A stretch of 64,000 bases of DNA from DASZHJ01 sp963735465 (GCA_963735465.1 CAVTLA010000001.1:4650001-4714000), one strand, 5' to 3'. Shown: positions 1-9,308, counted from the stretch's first letter. Program-made: numbers and translations. The notes: generated by a model from the sequence alone, not told the origin.

Positions 1-1
1 G

Positions 2-1918
2 CTGCCGGCCCTCGCCGGCGTCGAGATCGCCCGCGCCGACGGCGCCGCGGCGGTCTGGGACGCGGCGCCCGACAATATCGCCTTCGTCTGGCGCGGCGGC
101 GACGATGCGGCGGTGACGGCGGCGATCGCGGCCGCGCCCCATGTGACGCGGCTTCGCCTCGCGATCTCCCGCGTCACCGCGATGCCGATCGAGCCGCGGA
201 TTTCCCTGGCTCTCGTGGATGAGAGCGGCCAGATCGTCCTCCACAACAGCCATCAGTCGCCCCACGAGCTCCATGCCGCCCTCGTCCGGCTGTTCAGGAT
301 GCCGCCGGAGCGCCTGCGCGTGATCGCCGGCGACGTCGGCGGGTCCTTCGGCATGAAGGCCGGCAATTACCCGGAGACCGCGCTGGTGATCTGGGCGACG
401 CGGCGCGTCGGACGTCCGGTGCGCTGGCTCTCCGACCGTGCCGAGGCCTTTCTCTCCGACGAGCACGCCCGGGACATCATGGCGGATGTGGAGCTGGCTC
501 TTGACCGCGCCGGCCGCTTCCTGGCGCTGCGCGTCGCCTACGACGCCAATGTCGGGGCCTATCTCACCGGCCGCTCCCTGGCGCCGGTCAACAATATCGG
601 CGGCATCGCCGGCGTCTACACGACACCCACCATCGCCGCCGAGATCCGTGGCGTCTTCACCAACACGGTCCCTCTCGGTCCCTATCGCGGCGCCGGCCGG
701 CCGGAGGCGAGCTATGTGATCGAGCGCGCCATAGACGTGGCAGCGAGCGAGCTCGGCATCGATCCCTTCGAGCTGCGCCGGCGCAACCTCGTGCCGCCGA
801 CGGCGATGCCGTACAAGACCGCCTTCCTCTTCACCTACGACTGTGGCGATTTCCTCGCCAACATGACGGATGCGGCGCGGCTCGCCGATCTCGAGGGATT
901 CCCGGCGCGGCGCGCGGAGGCGGCCAAGCGAGGCCGGCTGCGCGGCATCGGCATCTGCAATCCCATCGAGGTCTCCGGCGGCCCCTACTTCAAGATCGGC
1001 CGCGACAACGCGCGCCTGACGCTCGCCGCCGACGGCGACATCATTCTCGACGTCGGCGCCATGTCCACGGGACAGGGGCTGGAGACGGCGCTGCCGCAGA
1101 TGGTGGCGGACCGCCTTGGCGTCGCCGCCGACCGCGTGCGCTTCCGCCAGGGCGACACCAAGTACCTCGCGACCGGCCGCGGCAGCGGCGGGTCCAGCGC
1201 GCTCTGCGTCGGCGGGCCCGCGGTCTCCTTCGCCGTCGACCGCGTGCTGGAGAAGGGCCGCTTGATCGCCGCTCATGCCCTTGAGGCCGCGGCGGTGGAC
1301 GTGAAGTTCGCCGCCGGCGAGTTTCGCATCGTCGGCACCGATCGCCGCGTCAGCCTGACGGAGGTGGCGGCACTCGCCGCCGATCCCGCGCGGCTGCCGG
1401 AGGGGATGGCGCCGGGTCTCGCCGAGCTCGGCCAGTTCCAGCCCACCGCGGTGACCTTCCCCAACGGCTGCCACATCTGCGAGGTCGAGGTGGACCCGGA
1501 GACCGGCCGCGTCGAGCTGATCTCCTACAGCGCCGTCGAGGATGTGGGTCGGGTGATGAATCCCGTGCTGGTGCGCGGCCAGATCCAGGGCGGCGTGGCG
1601 CAGGGCGTCGGCCAGGCGCTGGGCGAGCAGATCATCCACGATCCCGCGAGCGCCCAGCTCCTGACGGGATCCTTCATGGACTACGCCATGCCCCGCGCCG
1701 ACGATTTCGCCGAGATCCGCCTCGAGACCCGCGAGGTGCCGACAGCGGTCAACCCGCTCGGCGTCAAGGGTGTCGGCGAGGCCGGAACCGTGGGCGCGCT
1801 GGCGGCGACCCTCAACGCGGTCTGCAACGCTCTGGCACCGCTGGGCGTGCGCCATGTGGACATGCCGGCGACACCGCAGCGCGTCTGGGCGGCGATCGCG
1901 GCGGCGAAGCGGGAATAA
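2..1918 (+). CDS. Molybdopterin-binding large subunit, xanthine/CO dehydrogenase family (5' end outside window)
   Basis: The reading frame is open from base 2, so the start lies upstream; at least 638 residues are present. It is the catalytic Mo-cofactor subunit of a molybdenum hydroxylase of the CoxL/XdhB type, which normally works with FAD and 2Fe-2S subunits. Visible family motifs are GGSFGMKAG, PYRGAGRPEASY, the GGxxQGVGQALGEQ stretch and the C-terminal GVKGVGEAGTVGALAATLNA. The cysteine loop of true form I CO dehydrogenase is not visible: the segment before PYRGAGRPE reads GVFTNTVPLG. A heteroaromatic or aldehyde substrate is therefore more likely than CO, but the substrate is unknown. 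It is followed by a convergent transporter operon, separated by a hairpin repeat. Confidence 0.9.
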   Translation: MPALAGVEIARADGAAAVWDAAPDNIAFVWRGGDDAAVTAAIAAAPHVTRLRLAISRVTAMPIEPRISLALVDESGQIVLHNSHQSPHELHAALVRLFRMPPERLRVIAGDVGGSFGMKAGNYPETALVIWATRRVGRPVRWLSDRAEAFLSDEHARDIMADVELALDRAGRFLALRVAYDANVGAYLTGRSLAPVNNIGGIAGVYTTPTIAAEIRGVFTNTVPLGPYRGAGRPEASYVIERAIDVAASELGIDPFELRRRNLVPPTAMPYKTAFLFTYDCGDFLANMTDAARLADLEGFPARRAEAAKRGRLRGIGICNPIEVSGGPYFKIGRDNARLTLAADGDIILDVGAMSTGQGLETALPQMVADRLGVAADRVRFRQGDTKYLATGRGSGGSSALCVGGPAVSFAVDRVLEKGRLIAAHALEAAAVDVKFAAGEFRIVGTDRRVSLTEVAALAADPARLPEGMAPGLAELGQFQPTAVTFPNGCHICEVEVDPETGRVELISYSAVEDVGRVMNPVLVRGQIQGGVAQGVGQALGEQIIHDPASAQLLTGSFMDYAMPRADDFAEIRLETREVPTAVNPLGVKGVGEAGTVGALAATLNAVCNALAPLGVRHVDMPATPQRVWAAIAAAKRE

Positions 1919-1966
1919 AGGCCGATCATTTAAGGCGGAGCAGGCTCGGCTCGCTGCAAAGCCATT

Positions 1967-2080
1967 GTGCGTCCTTCGACTCGCCCGCTACGCGGTCGGC
2001 TCAGGATGAGGTACTTTTCTTTCTGGCATCAAATCGTCCTCATCCTGAGCCGGCGCGAAGCACCGAGTCGAAGGACGCAC
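1967..2080. repeat. Dispersed hairpin repeat, copy 1
   Basis: Reference copy of a family found ten times here. Outer arms GTGCGTCCTTCGAC and GTCGAAGGACGCAC are perfect 14-bp complements. Inner arms GCTCAGGATGAG and CTCATCCTGAGC are also complementary and surround an AT-richer loop. Between outer and inner arms lie variable GC-rich minor stems. This copy sits between two convergent stop codons, 17 bp from the minus-strand permease stop, so it could end transcription from both sides. Confidence 0.9.
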
Positions 2081-2096
2081 GATGCTTCCGCGATGC

Positions 2097-2849
2097 TCAC
2101 GACGCCCGCCGGTGCAGCCGGTGGTCGATGTAGATCAGCAGCGTGCTCACCGCCGCCGCGAACAGCACCACCAGCAGGGTCACCGCCATGATGACCTTGA
2201 TGTTCTGCAGGCCGATGGCGGTCATCAGGAGATAGCCCAGGCCGCGCTGGGAGCCGAACATCTCGCCCAGCAGGGTCCCGATCAGCGTCAGCGAGAATCC
2301 GACGCGGAGCCCGGTGAAAATCTCCGGCAGCGCCGCCGGGAAGAGGACCGAGGTCACCACCTTCCAGGGCCGGAGCTTGAGCACGCGGGCGGTCTTGAGC
2401 AGCACCGGGCGGATGTTGCGCACCGCGCTCATGGTGAAGATCGCGACCGGCACGATGCCGTGGATGGTGCCGAAGGCGACCTTGGCGGGCATGCCGAGGC
2501 CGAAGGCCAGTAGAACGATCGGATAGAGGGTGATCTTGGGGACGGAATAGAACGCCACCAGGATCGGCTCCGCCACCTCGCTGGAGAAGCGGTGGAGGCC
2601 GAGGAGGAAACCGATGCAGAGCCCCAGCGCCACGGCAAGCACCAGCGCCAGGAGGAAGGCGCGGCCGGTCTCCAGGAGGTGGCCCCAGAAGGTGTTGGTG
2701 GCGAGGAGCTGGGCCAGGTAGCGGAAGGTCTCGAGGGGCGGCGCCATGGCGTTGGCGCCGGCGACCTCGAACAGGATCTGCCAGGCGATCAGCAGCCCGC
2801 CCACCAGCACCAGGGCGTTGAGCGTGCCGGACCACGACCGCACAGTCAT
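2097..2849 (-). CDS. ABC transporter permease, nitrate/sulfonate/taurine type
   Basis: About 250-residue inner-membrane permease of the SsuC/TauC family. It has six or so hydrophobic segments and the EAA-type loop around the stretch FPAALPEIFTGLRVGFS, which docks the ATPase. The start is set at 2849 because this ATG overlaps the stop of the preceding permease (TGATG), typical of translational coupling; a longer upstream frame exists but would overlap by 36 bases. It is the last gene of a four-gene minus-strand operon (binding protein, ATPase, two permeases). Two unequal permeases suggest a heterodimeric channel. The substrate is not determinable. Confidence 0.9.
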   Translation of the reverse strand: MTVRSWSGTLNALVLVGGLLIAWQILFEVAGANAMAPPLETFRYLAQLLATNTFWGHLLETGRAFLLALVLAVALGLCIGFLLGLHRFSSEVAEPILVAFYSVPKITLYPIVLLAFGLGMPAKVAFGTIHGIVPVAIFTMSAVRNIRPVLLKTARVLKLRPWKVVTSVLFPAALPEIFTGLRVGFSLTLIGTLLGEMFGSQRGLGYLLMTAIGLQNIKVIMAVTLLVVLFAAAVSTLLIYIDHRLHRRAS

Positions 2850-3598
2850 CACTGGCCGCGGCGCTGCATCAGGACCTTCTCCCAATGGGAGAGGGTCATG
2901 TTCACGACCGTGGAGATCACGATGATCAGCACGATCAGCGGATACATGATCGCGTTGTCGAAATTGTTGTAGGCGAAGCTGATCTCGTAGCCGAGGCCGG
3001 TCTGGGACATGATGAACTCGGCGCCGATCACGCCGATGAAGGCGTAGGCGACGGCGAGCTTCACGCCGGTGAGGAGATAGGGCGCCGCCGACGGCAGCGT
3101 GATCTTGAGCGCGGTGGCGATCGGGCCCAGGCGATAGACCCGGGCGGTCTTCATCAGCACGCGGGAGACCCGGTCGAGGCCGCTGAGCGTGTTCACGATG
3201 ACCGCCACCACCGCCAGCATGAAGCCGATCATGATCTGGGGAGCGTCGCCGAGACCGAAGAGGATGATCAGCAGGGGATAGAAGGCGTAGACGGGGATCG
3301 CGTAGTAGGTGGCGAACAGCGGCTCCAGCCCCTGCCGGATGGCGCGATGGTTGTGGATCGCGACGGCGAAGGCGATGCCGGCCACCACCGACAGCACGAA
3401 GGAGATGGTGACGTTGGTGAGCGTCTTCAGCATCGCCGCGTTCATCGATCCCGAGGCCAGCAGGCGGACGAGGTCGCGCAGCATCTCGCTGGGCGGCTGC
3501 ATGGTCAGGTGGTCGATGACGCCGACCCGGCAGAGCCCTTCCAGCAGCAGGATCGCCCCCACCACCACGGCAAACCGATAGCGTGCCGCCCGGCTCAT
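2849..3598 (-). CDS. ABC transporter permease, nitrate/sulfonate/taurine type
   Basis: 249-residue integral membrane protein, a paralogue of the next permease. It has an N-terminal hydrophobic helix, repeated membrane spans and the cytoplasmic EAA loop near LPSAAPYLLTGVKLAVAYAF. The start overlaps the ATPase stop by 4 bp (ATGA) and its stop overlaps the next permease start, so the operon is tightly coupled. It probably forms half of the transmembrane channel for a small anion or organic sulfonate-like solute. Confidence 0.9.
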   Translation of the reverse strand: MSRAARYRFAVVVGAILLLEGLCRVGVIDHLTMQPPSEMLRDLVRLLASGSMNAAMLKTLTNVTISFVLSVVAGIAFAVAIHNHRAIRQGLEPLFATYYAIPVYAFYPLLIILFGLGDAPQIMIGFMLAVVAVIVNTLSGLDRVSRVLMKTARVYRLGPIATALKITLPSAAPYLLTGVKLAVAYAFIGVIGAEFIMSQTGLGYEISFAYNNFDNAIMYPLIVLIIVISTVVNMTLSHWEKVLMQRRGQ

Positions 3599-4404
3599 GA
3601 CGCCCGCGCGGTCTTGCCGATCGCCTTCAGGGACTCCTCCCGCAGGTAGCGCCAGAGCCGGCCGGTGATCTCGCCGAAGGACGGGTCGGCGACGATCCGG
3701 CTATCCCGGTCCCGGGGCCAGTGCGTCTCGACGATGTCGAGGATGCGGCCGGGCCGGGCCGACATCACGCCGATGCGATCCGCCAGCATCGTCGCCTCGT
3801 CCAGCGCGTGGGTGATCAGCAGCACCGTGGCGCCGGTATCGCGCCAGAGCCGCAGCAGTTCGTCGCCCATCAGCAGCCGGGTCTGCTGGTCGAGGGCGCC
3901 GAAGGGCTCGTCCAGCAGGATGAGGCGCGGCTGCAGTACCAATGTCCGCGCGATGCAGACGCGCTGGCGCATGCCGCCGGAGAGCTGGGCGGGATAGGCG
4001 TCGGCGAATTCCTCCAGGCCCATGAGGGTCAGGGCGTGGCGCAGGCGCCGCTGCAGCTCGGCCGCCTCGGTGCCGATCTGATGCAGTCCGAAGGCGATGT
4101 TGTCGGCGACGGTGAGCCAGGGAAAGCAGGCGTCCTCCTGGAACACCACGCCGACGCCATCGGGCACCTCGCCGCCGGCGATCCGCTTGCCCTCGAACTC
4201 GATGCTGCCGTCGGAGGCCGGCGCCAGTCCCGCGATCAGGTCGAGGAGGGTCGACTTGCCGCAGCCGGAGGGGCCCACCACCGCGAAGAACTCGCCCTGG
4301 CGAAGCTCCAGGCTGACCGGACCCAGGGCGTGCACCGGCCGCCCCTTGCCGGTGGCGGCGTAAACGCGGGTGACCTCACGCAGCGAGACCTGGGTTGCCG
4401 GCAT
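3595..4404 (-). CDS. ABC transporter ATP-binding protein, SsuB/TauB type
   Basis: 269 residues. The Walker A GPSGCGKST lies near residue 45, the Q-loop is VVFQEDACFPW, the signature LSGGMRQRV and the Walker B LILLDEPFGALD, with the downstream LLITHALDEA switch histidine. The QEDACFPW Q-loop is typical of nitrate/sulfonate importers. It energises the two permeases that follow, with a 4-bp overlap on the downstream side. The binding-protein stop is 15 bp upstream of this start. Confidence 0.93.
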   Translation of the reverse strand: MPATQVSLREVTRVYAATGKGRPVHALGPVSLELRQGEFFAVVGPSGCGKSTLLDLIAGLAPASDGSIEFEGKRIAGGEVPDGVGVVFQEDACFPWLTVADNIAFGLHQIGTEAAELQRRLRHALTLMGLEEFADAYPAQLSGGMRQRVCIARTLVLQPRLILLDEPFGALDQQTRLLMGDELLRLWRDTGATVLLITHALDEATMLADRIGVMSARPGRILDIVETHWPRDRDSRIVADPSFGEITGRLWRYLREESLKAIGKTARAS

Positions 4405-4419
4405 CCTTATTCCTACTCC

Positions 4420-5415
4420 TCAATTCGTCTTGGCCTTCAGGTCGTCGGGCAGGAAGCGCGCGTCGATGACCTTCGACCAGTCCACGTCGCCGGTGATGGC
4501 GCCCACCAGCTTCTGCGCGTCGATCATGCGGTTCATGCCGTCGCGATGAAAGTCTCCGGGTCCCCAATAGGGAAGCCCATCCTTGCTGCGCGCCGAGGTG
4601 AGATCGCGCACCGCGGCCTTGCCCACCTCGGGCTCCAGGCTATAGGCCTTGGCGACGATGATGCCGGCCTCGTCCGGATGGGCGTACATGAACTCGACCG
4701 CCTTGCGGCGCGCGCGCAGGATCGCGCGCAGGAAATCGCCCCGGGTCTCCGCCGCCTTGCCGGTGGTGACGCCGACGACATTGTCGAGGGCCGGCAGGAT
4801 CTCGCTCGCCTTGGCGATGGCGCGGTACTTGCCCTGATACTTGGACCACAGCGGCTCCGGAATCGGCGCCACGTCGATGGCGCCGAGATCGAGTGCCACC
4901 ACGCCCTCGCCGAAGCCGCCGGTCTTCACATAGTCGGTGTCGTCGGCCTTGAGGCCGCCCGCCTGCACCACCAGGATCGCCAGCGCCTGGCTCGTCGATT
5001 TCGGATTGGTGTAGCCGAATTTTTTGCCCTTCAAATCTTGCAGCGTCTTGATCGGGGAATCGAGTTTCGTCGCCCAGATGAATTCCGAGACCGTGAGCAC
5101 GTTGTCGCTGATGATCTTGAGATCGGCGCCCTGGCGGATCGCGATGACGACGGCGGTGGGGTTGATCTCGCCGTAGGCGAGGCTGCCGGTCATCATGTTG
5201 CGCATGGACGTGCCGCCGCCTTGCGACGACAGGATGCCGGTGATGTCGGCGCCTTCCTCCTTGAAGAATCCCTTCTCCATCGCCACGGCATAGGGCATGC
5301 CGTTCGCGGAGACGCCGTAGTTGCCGACTTCGATCTCCTCGGCGCGCGCGACCGACACGGCCGCGGCGAGGGTTGCGACGGCACACATGATTCGAATGAT
5401 GGGAAATGTGCTCAT
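4420..5415 (-). CDS. ABC transporter substrate-binding protein, NMT1/SsuA-like
   Basis: 331-residue periplasmic binding protein. Start at 5415 gives a good Sec signal peptide ending ...SVARA, with GGGAG eight bases upstream; an upstream in-frame ATG at 5490 would hide the signal. The fold family is the type 2 solute receptor used for nitrate, taurine, aliphatic sulfonates and thiamine precursors (motifs EKGFFKEEGAD and a glycine-rich SSQGGG loop). It is the first gene of the operon 5415-2097. The ligand cannot be read from the sequence. Confidence 0.9.
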   Translation of the reverse strand: MSTFPIIRIMCAVATLAAAVSVARAEEIEVGNYGVSANGMPYAVAMEKGFFKEEGADITGILSSQGGGTSMRNMMTGSLAYGEINPTAVVIAIRQGADLKIISDNVLTVSEFIWATKLDSPIKTLQDLKGKKFGYTNPKSTSQALAILVVQAGGLKADDTDYVKTGGFGEGVVALDLGAIDVAPIPEPLWSKYQGKYRAIAKASEILPALDNVVGVTTGKAAETRGDFLRAILRARRKAVEFMYAHPDEAGIIVAKAYSLEPEVGKAAVRDLTSARSKDGLPYWGPGDFHRDGMNRMIDAQKLVGAITGDVDWSKVIDARFLPDDLKAKTN

Positions 5416-5553
5416 GGCTGCTCCCGTTTCTAGGCGCTCCCATGCTGGGCGTCGACACGGGTTCCGCCGCGACCGCAACATGATAGGCAAGGGCCTACCA
5501 ATCCGTTAGGACGAAAGTGCGCCGTGACTTGGACGGCGGTTGCAATGTTGCAA

Positions 5554-6306
5554 CTAGCCCGCGTGCGGCGGAATCCAATTGTGCAGTGCGAGACCGCCGT
5601 CCACGACGACGGTGGTGCCCGTGACATAGCGCGCGAAGCGGTCGGAGAGCAGGGCCAGCGCCATGTCGGCGACATCCTCCGGCGTTCCCAGCCGTCCCAT
5701 GGGCACCAGCTCTGCCATGGCGGGATCGGCGGCGAAGCCGCCGCCGGGAATGGCACCGGGCGCAATGGCGTTGACGCGGATGCCCGCCGGTCCCAGCGCC
5801 CGGGCCAGCTCCTTCATCAGCATGGTCATCCCGGCCTTCGACGCGCTGTAGTGCGGCAGGTTGCGTGGGGTCTCCGCGTGGAGCGATGTCACGAACAGCA
5901 TGCGCCCCTTGATCCCGCGGTCCCGCATCAGCCGGCCCACGTTGCGGCCGAGGCGGAAGCCGCTGCGCAGGTTGACGGTGAGCATGGCCTCGAAGACATC
6001 GTCCTCAACTGCGAGGACGTGATCGCTCTCCCGCCGCGGCGGGCTCGCGCTGTGGACGAGGATGGCAGGCGGTCCCAGCCGCGCCACGGTATCCTTGAGG
6101 AGCGCGTCCGCATTGTCGACGTCGCTAAGATCCGCCGGCAGAAACACCGCATCGCCGCCGGCCTCGGCGCGGGCGGCCTCGCCCTTTTCGCGATTGATAT
6201 CGGCGAGGGCGACGCGGGCGCCTTCCCTGGCGAGCGCGATGGCGATGGCGCGGCCGATGCCGTTGCCGGCGCCGGTCACCAACGCGATCTCGCCGGCGAA
6301 CAGCAT
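5554..6306 (-). CDS. SDR family NAD(P)-dependent oxidoreductase
   Basis: 250 residues of a classical short-chain dehydrogenase. The cofactor motif TGAGNGIG is at residues 10-17, there is an acidic residue after beta 2 (ADINREKGE), and the catalytic Tyr-Lys lies in YSASKAGM. The nucleotide-stabilising NAG-type motif is replaced by HSASPP. Start is at 6306, since the upstream in-frame extension is arginine/serine-rich and overlaps the preceding gene. It lies 10 bp after a class V aminotransferase, probably in one operon. The substrate is unknown. Confidence 0.88.
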   Translation of the reverse strand: MLFAGEIALVTGAGNGIGRAIAIALAREGARVALADINREKGEAARAEAGGDAVFLPADLSDVDNADALLKDTVARLGPPAILVHSASPPRRESDHVLAVEDDVFEAMLTVNLRSGFRLGRNVGRLMRDRGIKGRMLFVTSLHAETPRNLPHYSASKAGMTMLMKELARALGPAGIRVNAIAPGAIPGGGFAADPAMAELVPMGRLGTPEDVADMALALLSDRFARYVTGTTVVVDGGLALHNWIPPHAG

Positions 6307-6316
6307 CGTTCCCCGC

Positions 6317-7465
6317 CTACATCGCGTGCTTGCGGAAAACCTCGACGAAGCGGTCGACGTCCTCCTCGTCGTTGTAGACATGGGGGCTGATGCGGATGCG
6401 GCCGAGGCGGGGCGCCGCATAGACCTGCTCCGCCGCCAGTTTTTCCATGAGCCCCGCCGGCAGGCCCTTGGGGAATCCCAGGCTGAGGATGTGGGGCGCG
6501 CGCACGCGCTCTTCCGGCACCAGGACGCCGGAGTTGCGCAGGCCCTCGGCGAGGCGCCGGGTCAGCATGCGGATGCGCTCGACGATGGCCTCGGCGCCCC
6601 ATCCCGCCACCAGCTCCATGCCGATCGAGGCCATCTCCAGGGAGATGAAGTGATCGCGCTCGCCCATGTCGAAGCGCCGCGCGCCCGCCACATAAGAGGT
6701 GTCGCTGAGATAGGGCGCGCGCTCCGCGGCGACGGCCTTTCGCCCATAGCTCGTCTGTTCCAGGGGCACGCCGTCCTGGTGCCGCTTCGCCACATAGAGA
6801 AAGGCCCGGCCGTAGGGGCCGAGCACCCACTTGTAAGTTGGGAATACCAGGAAGTCGGGATCGAGGGCGCGCACGTCGAGCTTCATGACGCCGGCGCCGT
6901 GGGTCGCGTCCACCAGCAGCGCCGCGCCCTGGCGGCGAAGCGCCGCGGCGACGCGGTCGAGATCGATGGCGCCGCCGTCGGACCAGTGGATCGACGAGAT
7001 CGAGGCGAGGCCGACGGGCGGCGCGCCCTTCCGCTCGATCGCCGCCAGTACCGCCGAGGTCCAGTCGGCGTCGGCCGGCTGCGGCACGGTCTCCACGGTG
7101 AATCCCTCGGCCTCCGCCCGGCCCATCCACTCGAGCACCGGCGAGGAATGGTCGCTCTCCAGCAGCAGCACCCGGGAGCCCCGGGGCACCTCCAGGATCC
7201 TGCCGGCGGTGGCGACGCCATAGCCCACGGAGGAGATCAGCGCGACGTCGGCGGGGTCCGCGTTGATGAGGCGGGCCGCCGCCGTCCGCGCGCGGTCGTG
7301 CTGCTGCGCCGCGAAATCGGGCTTGATCTTCCAGGGCTGGCCCTTGCGCCCGACGCCGATGCGCCCGGCCTCCTGGCTCGCCAGCGGCAGCGGGCTCCAG
7401 GCCGCCGCGTTCAGGAAGCAGACCTCCCGGGGAATATCGAAAAGTGCCCGTTGCGATGCCAGCAT
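6317..7465 (-). CDS. Class V aminotransferase-fold PLP enzyme
   Basis: 382 residues from the ATG at 7465 (MLASQRALFDIP), preceded by a GGAGAGGGCGGG purine run. It has the fold-type I aminotransferase/cysteine-desulfurase/kynureninase architecture: an N-terminal FLNAAAWSP, a central VDATHGAGVMKLD carrying the cofactor-binding Asp, and the probable PLP lysine in PTYKWVLGPYG. The enzyme could be an isopenicillin-N-epimerase-like or selenocysteine-lyase-like protein. No active-site Cys loop typical of desulfurases is evident. It is followed closely by an SDR. Confidence 0.85.
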   Translation of the reverse strand: MLASQRALFDIPREVCFLNAAAWSPLPLASQEAGRIGVGRKGQPWKIKPDFAAQQHDRARTAAARLINADPADVALISSVGYGVATAGRILEVPRGSRVLLLESDHSSPVLEWMGRAEAEGFTVETVPQPADADWTSAVLAAIERKGAPPVGLASISSIHWSDGGAIDLDRVAAALRRQGAALLVDATHGAGVMKLDVRALDPDFLVFPTYKWVLGPYGRAFLYVAKRHQDGVPLEQTSYGRKAVAAERAPYLSDTSYVAGARRFDMGERDHFISLEMASIGMELVAGWGAEAIVERIRMLTRRLAEGLRNSGVLVPEERVRAPHILSLGFPKGLPAGLMEKLAAEQVYAAPRLGRIRISPHVYNDEEDVDRFVEVFRKHAM

Positions 7466-7609
7466 TTCCCGCCCTCTCCTCTGCCGATTTCCCTCGGAGA
7501 CTACATGCATTGGCGTGCTGGTCCCAAGACCGGAGATGGGTTGACCGCCGATGGTCCCGCTGCGCATGGTGCCCCGCGGCACGGCAACAATTCCCGGCGG
7601 TTCAGGCTC

Positions 7610-8185
7610 ATGGCTTCTAAATTCAGGCGCGGCGCGCTCGCGTATGCGAAGGACGGGCGGTCCTATGTGGTCGAGGATATCGATGCGGGCATGATCTACT
7701 GCTCTGCGGACAACGGGGCGGAGACGGAATTTCCCGAGACGGCGCTGATGACCGAGGCGGAATGGGCGTCGCGCGCGGATGGGCGGCGCGATGTCTCCTA
7801 CAGCCGCCTGAAGCAGTCCCACGTCTATGCCTCGACCACGGCGAAGCTCGACCGCGCCGCCGCGGCCACCTTGATCGCGAAGGTCGAGCGGCTCTCCCCG
7901 GGCCTCCTCGATTTCGCCGCCTTCCAGGTGGCGAGCCGCACCGTGACCGAGAACGGCGATTCGGATCTCATCGCCGGCCTCTCCATCATCAAATGCCGCG
8001 GCCTCTTCGATGCGGCGACGCCCGAGGTTCGCGCCAGCCTCCTCGCCGGCATCCTCGGCATCGCGCCGGCGGTGCTCGTGGATGCAGGGCGTCTCGGCGA
8101 CAATCTCATGCGGGCGATGGTGGAGAAGGGGCTCACGGCCCAGGCCGAGGCCTTCGAGTCGTTCGGTAACCGCCGGCGGCGCTAA
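7610..8185 (+). CDS. Hypothetical protein, 191 aa
   Basis: I do not recognise this protein. The start is the ATG at 7610 (MASKFRRGALAYAKDG), with only a weak GGCGG upstream. The first 60 residues look beta-rich (YVVEDIDAGMIYCSADNG), the rest is alpha-helical and ends in a basic NRRRR tail. No signal peptide or membrane segment is seen. It lies 7 bp upstream of the DUF188 gene and is probably cotranscribed with it. It diverges from the aminotransferase; the 144-bp gap between them is where both promoters should be. Confidence 0.7.
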   Translation: MASKFRRGALAYAKDGRSYVVEDIDAGMIYCSADNGAETEFPETALMTEAEWASRADGRRDVSYSRLKQSHVYASTTAKLDRAAAATLIAKVERLSPGLLDFAAFQVASRTVTENGDSDLIAGLSIIKCRGLFDAATPEVRASLLAGILGIAPAVLVDAGRLGDNLMRAMVEKGLTAQAEAFESFGNRRRR

Positions 8186-8192
8186 CCTCCAT

Positions 8193-8651
8193 ATGACGGA
8201 CATCTACGTCGACGGCGACGCGTGTCCCGTGCGCGAGGAGGTCTATCGCGTGGCGGAACGTCTCAATCTCAAGGTGCTCGTCGTCTCCAACGGCTCGCGC
8301 CCGATCCGGCCGGTGCGCGATCCCAATGTCAGCATGGTCGTGGTGAGCGAGGGCGCCGACAAGGCCGACGACTGGATCGTCGAGCGCATCACGTCTGCCG
8401 ACGTCTGCGTCACGTCGGACATTCCGCTGGCGTCGCGCTGCCTCGCCAAGGGCGCGCGGGCGCTGTCGCCGCTCGGCAAGCCCTGGACGCCGGACAATAT
8501 CGGCAACGCGCTTGCCGGCCGCGAGATCGCGCGGCACCTGCGCGAGATCGGCGTGGGCTCCGGTGGCCCGCCACCGATCACCAAGGCGGACCGCTCGCGC
8601 TTCCTCGGCGCCCTCGACCAGGCCGTGCAGGCAGCGCTACGCGGCCGTTGA
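8193..8651 (+). CDS. YaiI/YqxD family protein (DUF188)
   Basis: 152 residues matching the UPF0178/DUF188 family: the N-terminal YVDGDACPV, the VVSNGSRPIR segment, then DKADDWIVERI and VCVTSDIPLASRC. The acidic clusters (DGDAC, DKADDW, TSDIPLA) resemble a PIN/NYN-like nuclease active site, which fits the proposed structural link, but no function is established that I can cite. Start is at 8193, in frame with the conserved N-terminus. It shares a transcript with the hypothetical gene just upstream; a hairpin 33 bp after the stop probably ends it. Confidence 0.9.
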   Translation: MTDIYVDGDACPVREEVYRVAERLNLKVLVVSNGSRPIRPVRDPNVSMVVVSEGADKADDWIVERITSADVCVTSDIPLASRCLAKGARALSPLGKPWTPDNIGNALAGREIARHLREIGVGSGGPPPITKADRSRFLGALDQAVQAALRGR

Positions 8652-8683
8652 GGCCGGCCTCACATTTCTGCGAGCGGGTTCGC

Positions 8684-8709
8684 TGCGGCAGATGTCTTCC
8701 GCTGCCGCA
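8684..8709 (+). terminator. Hairpin after DUF188 gene
   Basis: TGCGGCAG and CTGCCGCA form a perfect 8-bp stem with a 10-base loop, followed by a short TTTCC. It lies just past the stop of the DUF188 gene and fits an intrinsic-type terminator with a weak U tract. Confidence 0.5.
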
Positions 8710-8981
8710 TTTCCGCGCAGTGCCGGCAGTCACGATCTCATAGGGCGGAATTCGCCGCGAAAGCCGGTGGGGCCACCCCTTCCGCTATATCGTGCCCGAC
8801 TGCAAACCACCCTGTCTTGTGTGGCGTCACTCCCGGATGCTCCGATGTCTCATCATCCCCGCGACGGAGTAGGGAATCACAACGGATTCTTAAACCCCCC
8901 GCGGCCAAACTCGCCGCGCTGAAAACCTCCAGGCCCCGTGCGCTGGAGCCGATCTCACCACCGTGCCGAGGGGGAAGGACG
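8710..8981. other. Intergenic region upstream of the chemoreceptor pair
   Basis: 272 bases without a supportable gene. It should hold the promoter for the 8982/9305 operon, but I found no convincing -35/-10 or sigma-54 element. A purine-rich GAGGGGGAAGGA just before 8982 is the ribosome-binding site. Confidence 0.5.
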
Positions 8982-9308
8982 ATGAGGAGCGACGGCGGCT
9001 GGCGGACATGGTCGCCTGCGATCCTGCTGCTGCTCGTCAGCTTTATCGCCTCCGCCTGGCTCGATCTCCGGCCCGTGCTGGCCGCGGATGAGCCCGTGGC
9101 GGCGCTGTTCCCACCGTGGTGGAGCGCCGATCGCACTCTTGCCGCCGCCACCTCCACCGGCGGCGCGATCGTTCGCGAAGGCGCGTGGTCGAGCATCCTC
9201 GTGCTCAAATCCGACGACGGCGATCTCGGGCGGCGGCTCTACGCGTCCGGCGCCTGGCTGCTGGTCAACCCCAAGGCGCTCGAAGCCTGCTTGAAGGAGA
9301 AGACGTGA
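8982..9308 (+). CDS. Small membrane-anchored or exported hypothetical protein, 108 aa
   Basis: The start at 8982 follows a strong GAGGGGGAAGGAC site. Residues about 12-35 form one hydrophobic segment (AILLLLVSFIASAWLDL) ending PVLAADEP, which may be a cleavable signal or an anchor. The remaining 70 residues would be periplasmic and include FPPWWSADRT and LKSDDGDLGRRLY. The stop overlaps the GTG start of the chemoreceptor gene by 4 bp, which argues for stoichiometric expression and possibly a shared signalling role. I do not recognise a named family. Confidence 0.75.
   Translation: MRSDGGWRTWSPAILLLLVSFIASAWLDLRPVLAADEPVAALFPPWWSADRTLAAATSTGGAIVREGAWSSILVLKSDDGDLGRRLYASGAWLLVNPKALEACLKEKT

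Noticed and set aside
8166..8195. GTAACC at 8166 as a second SigF promoter
   Set aside because: The bases 16 nt downstream are not CGAA and the site lies inside the end of the preceding gene.
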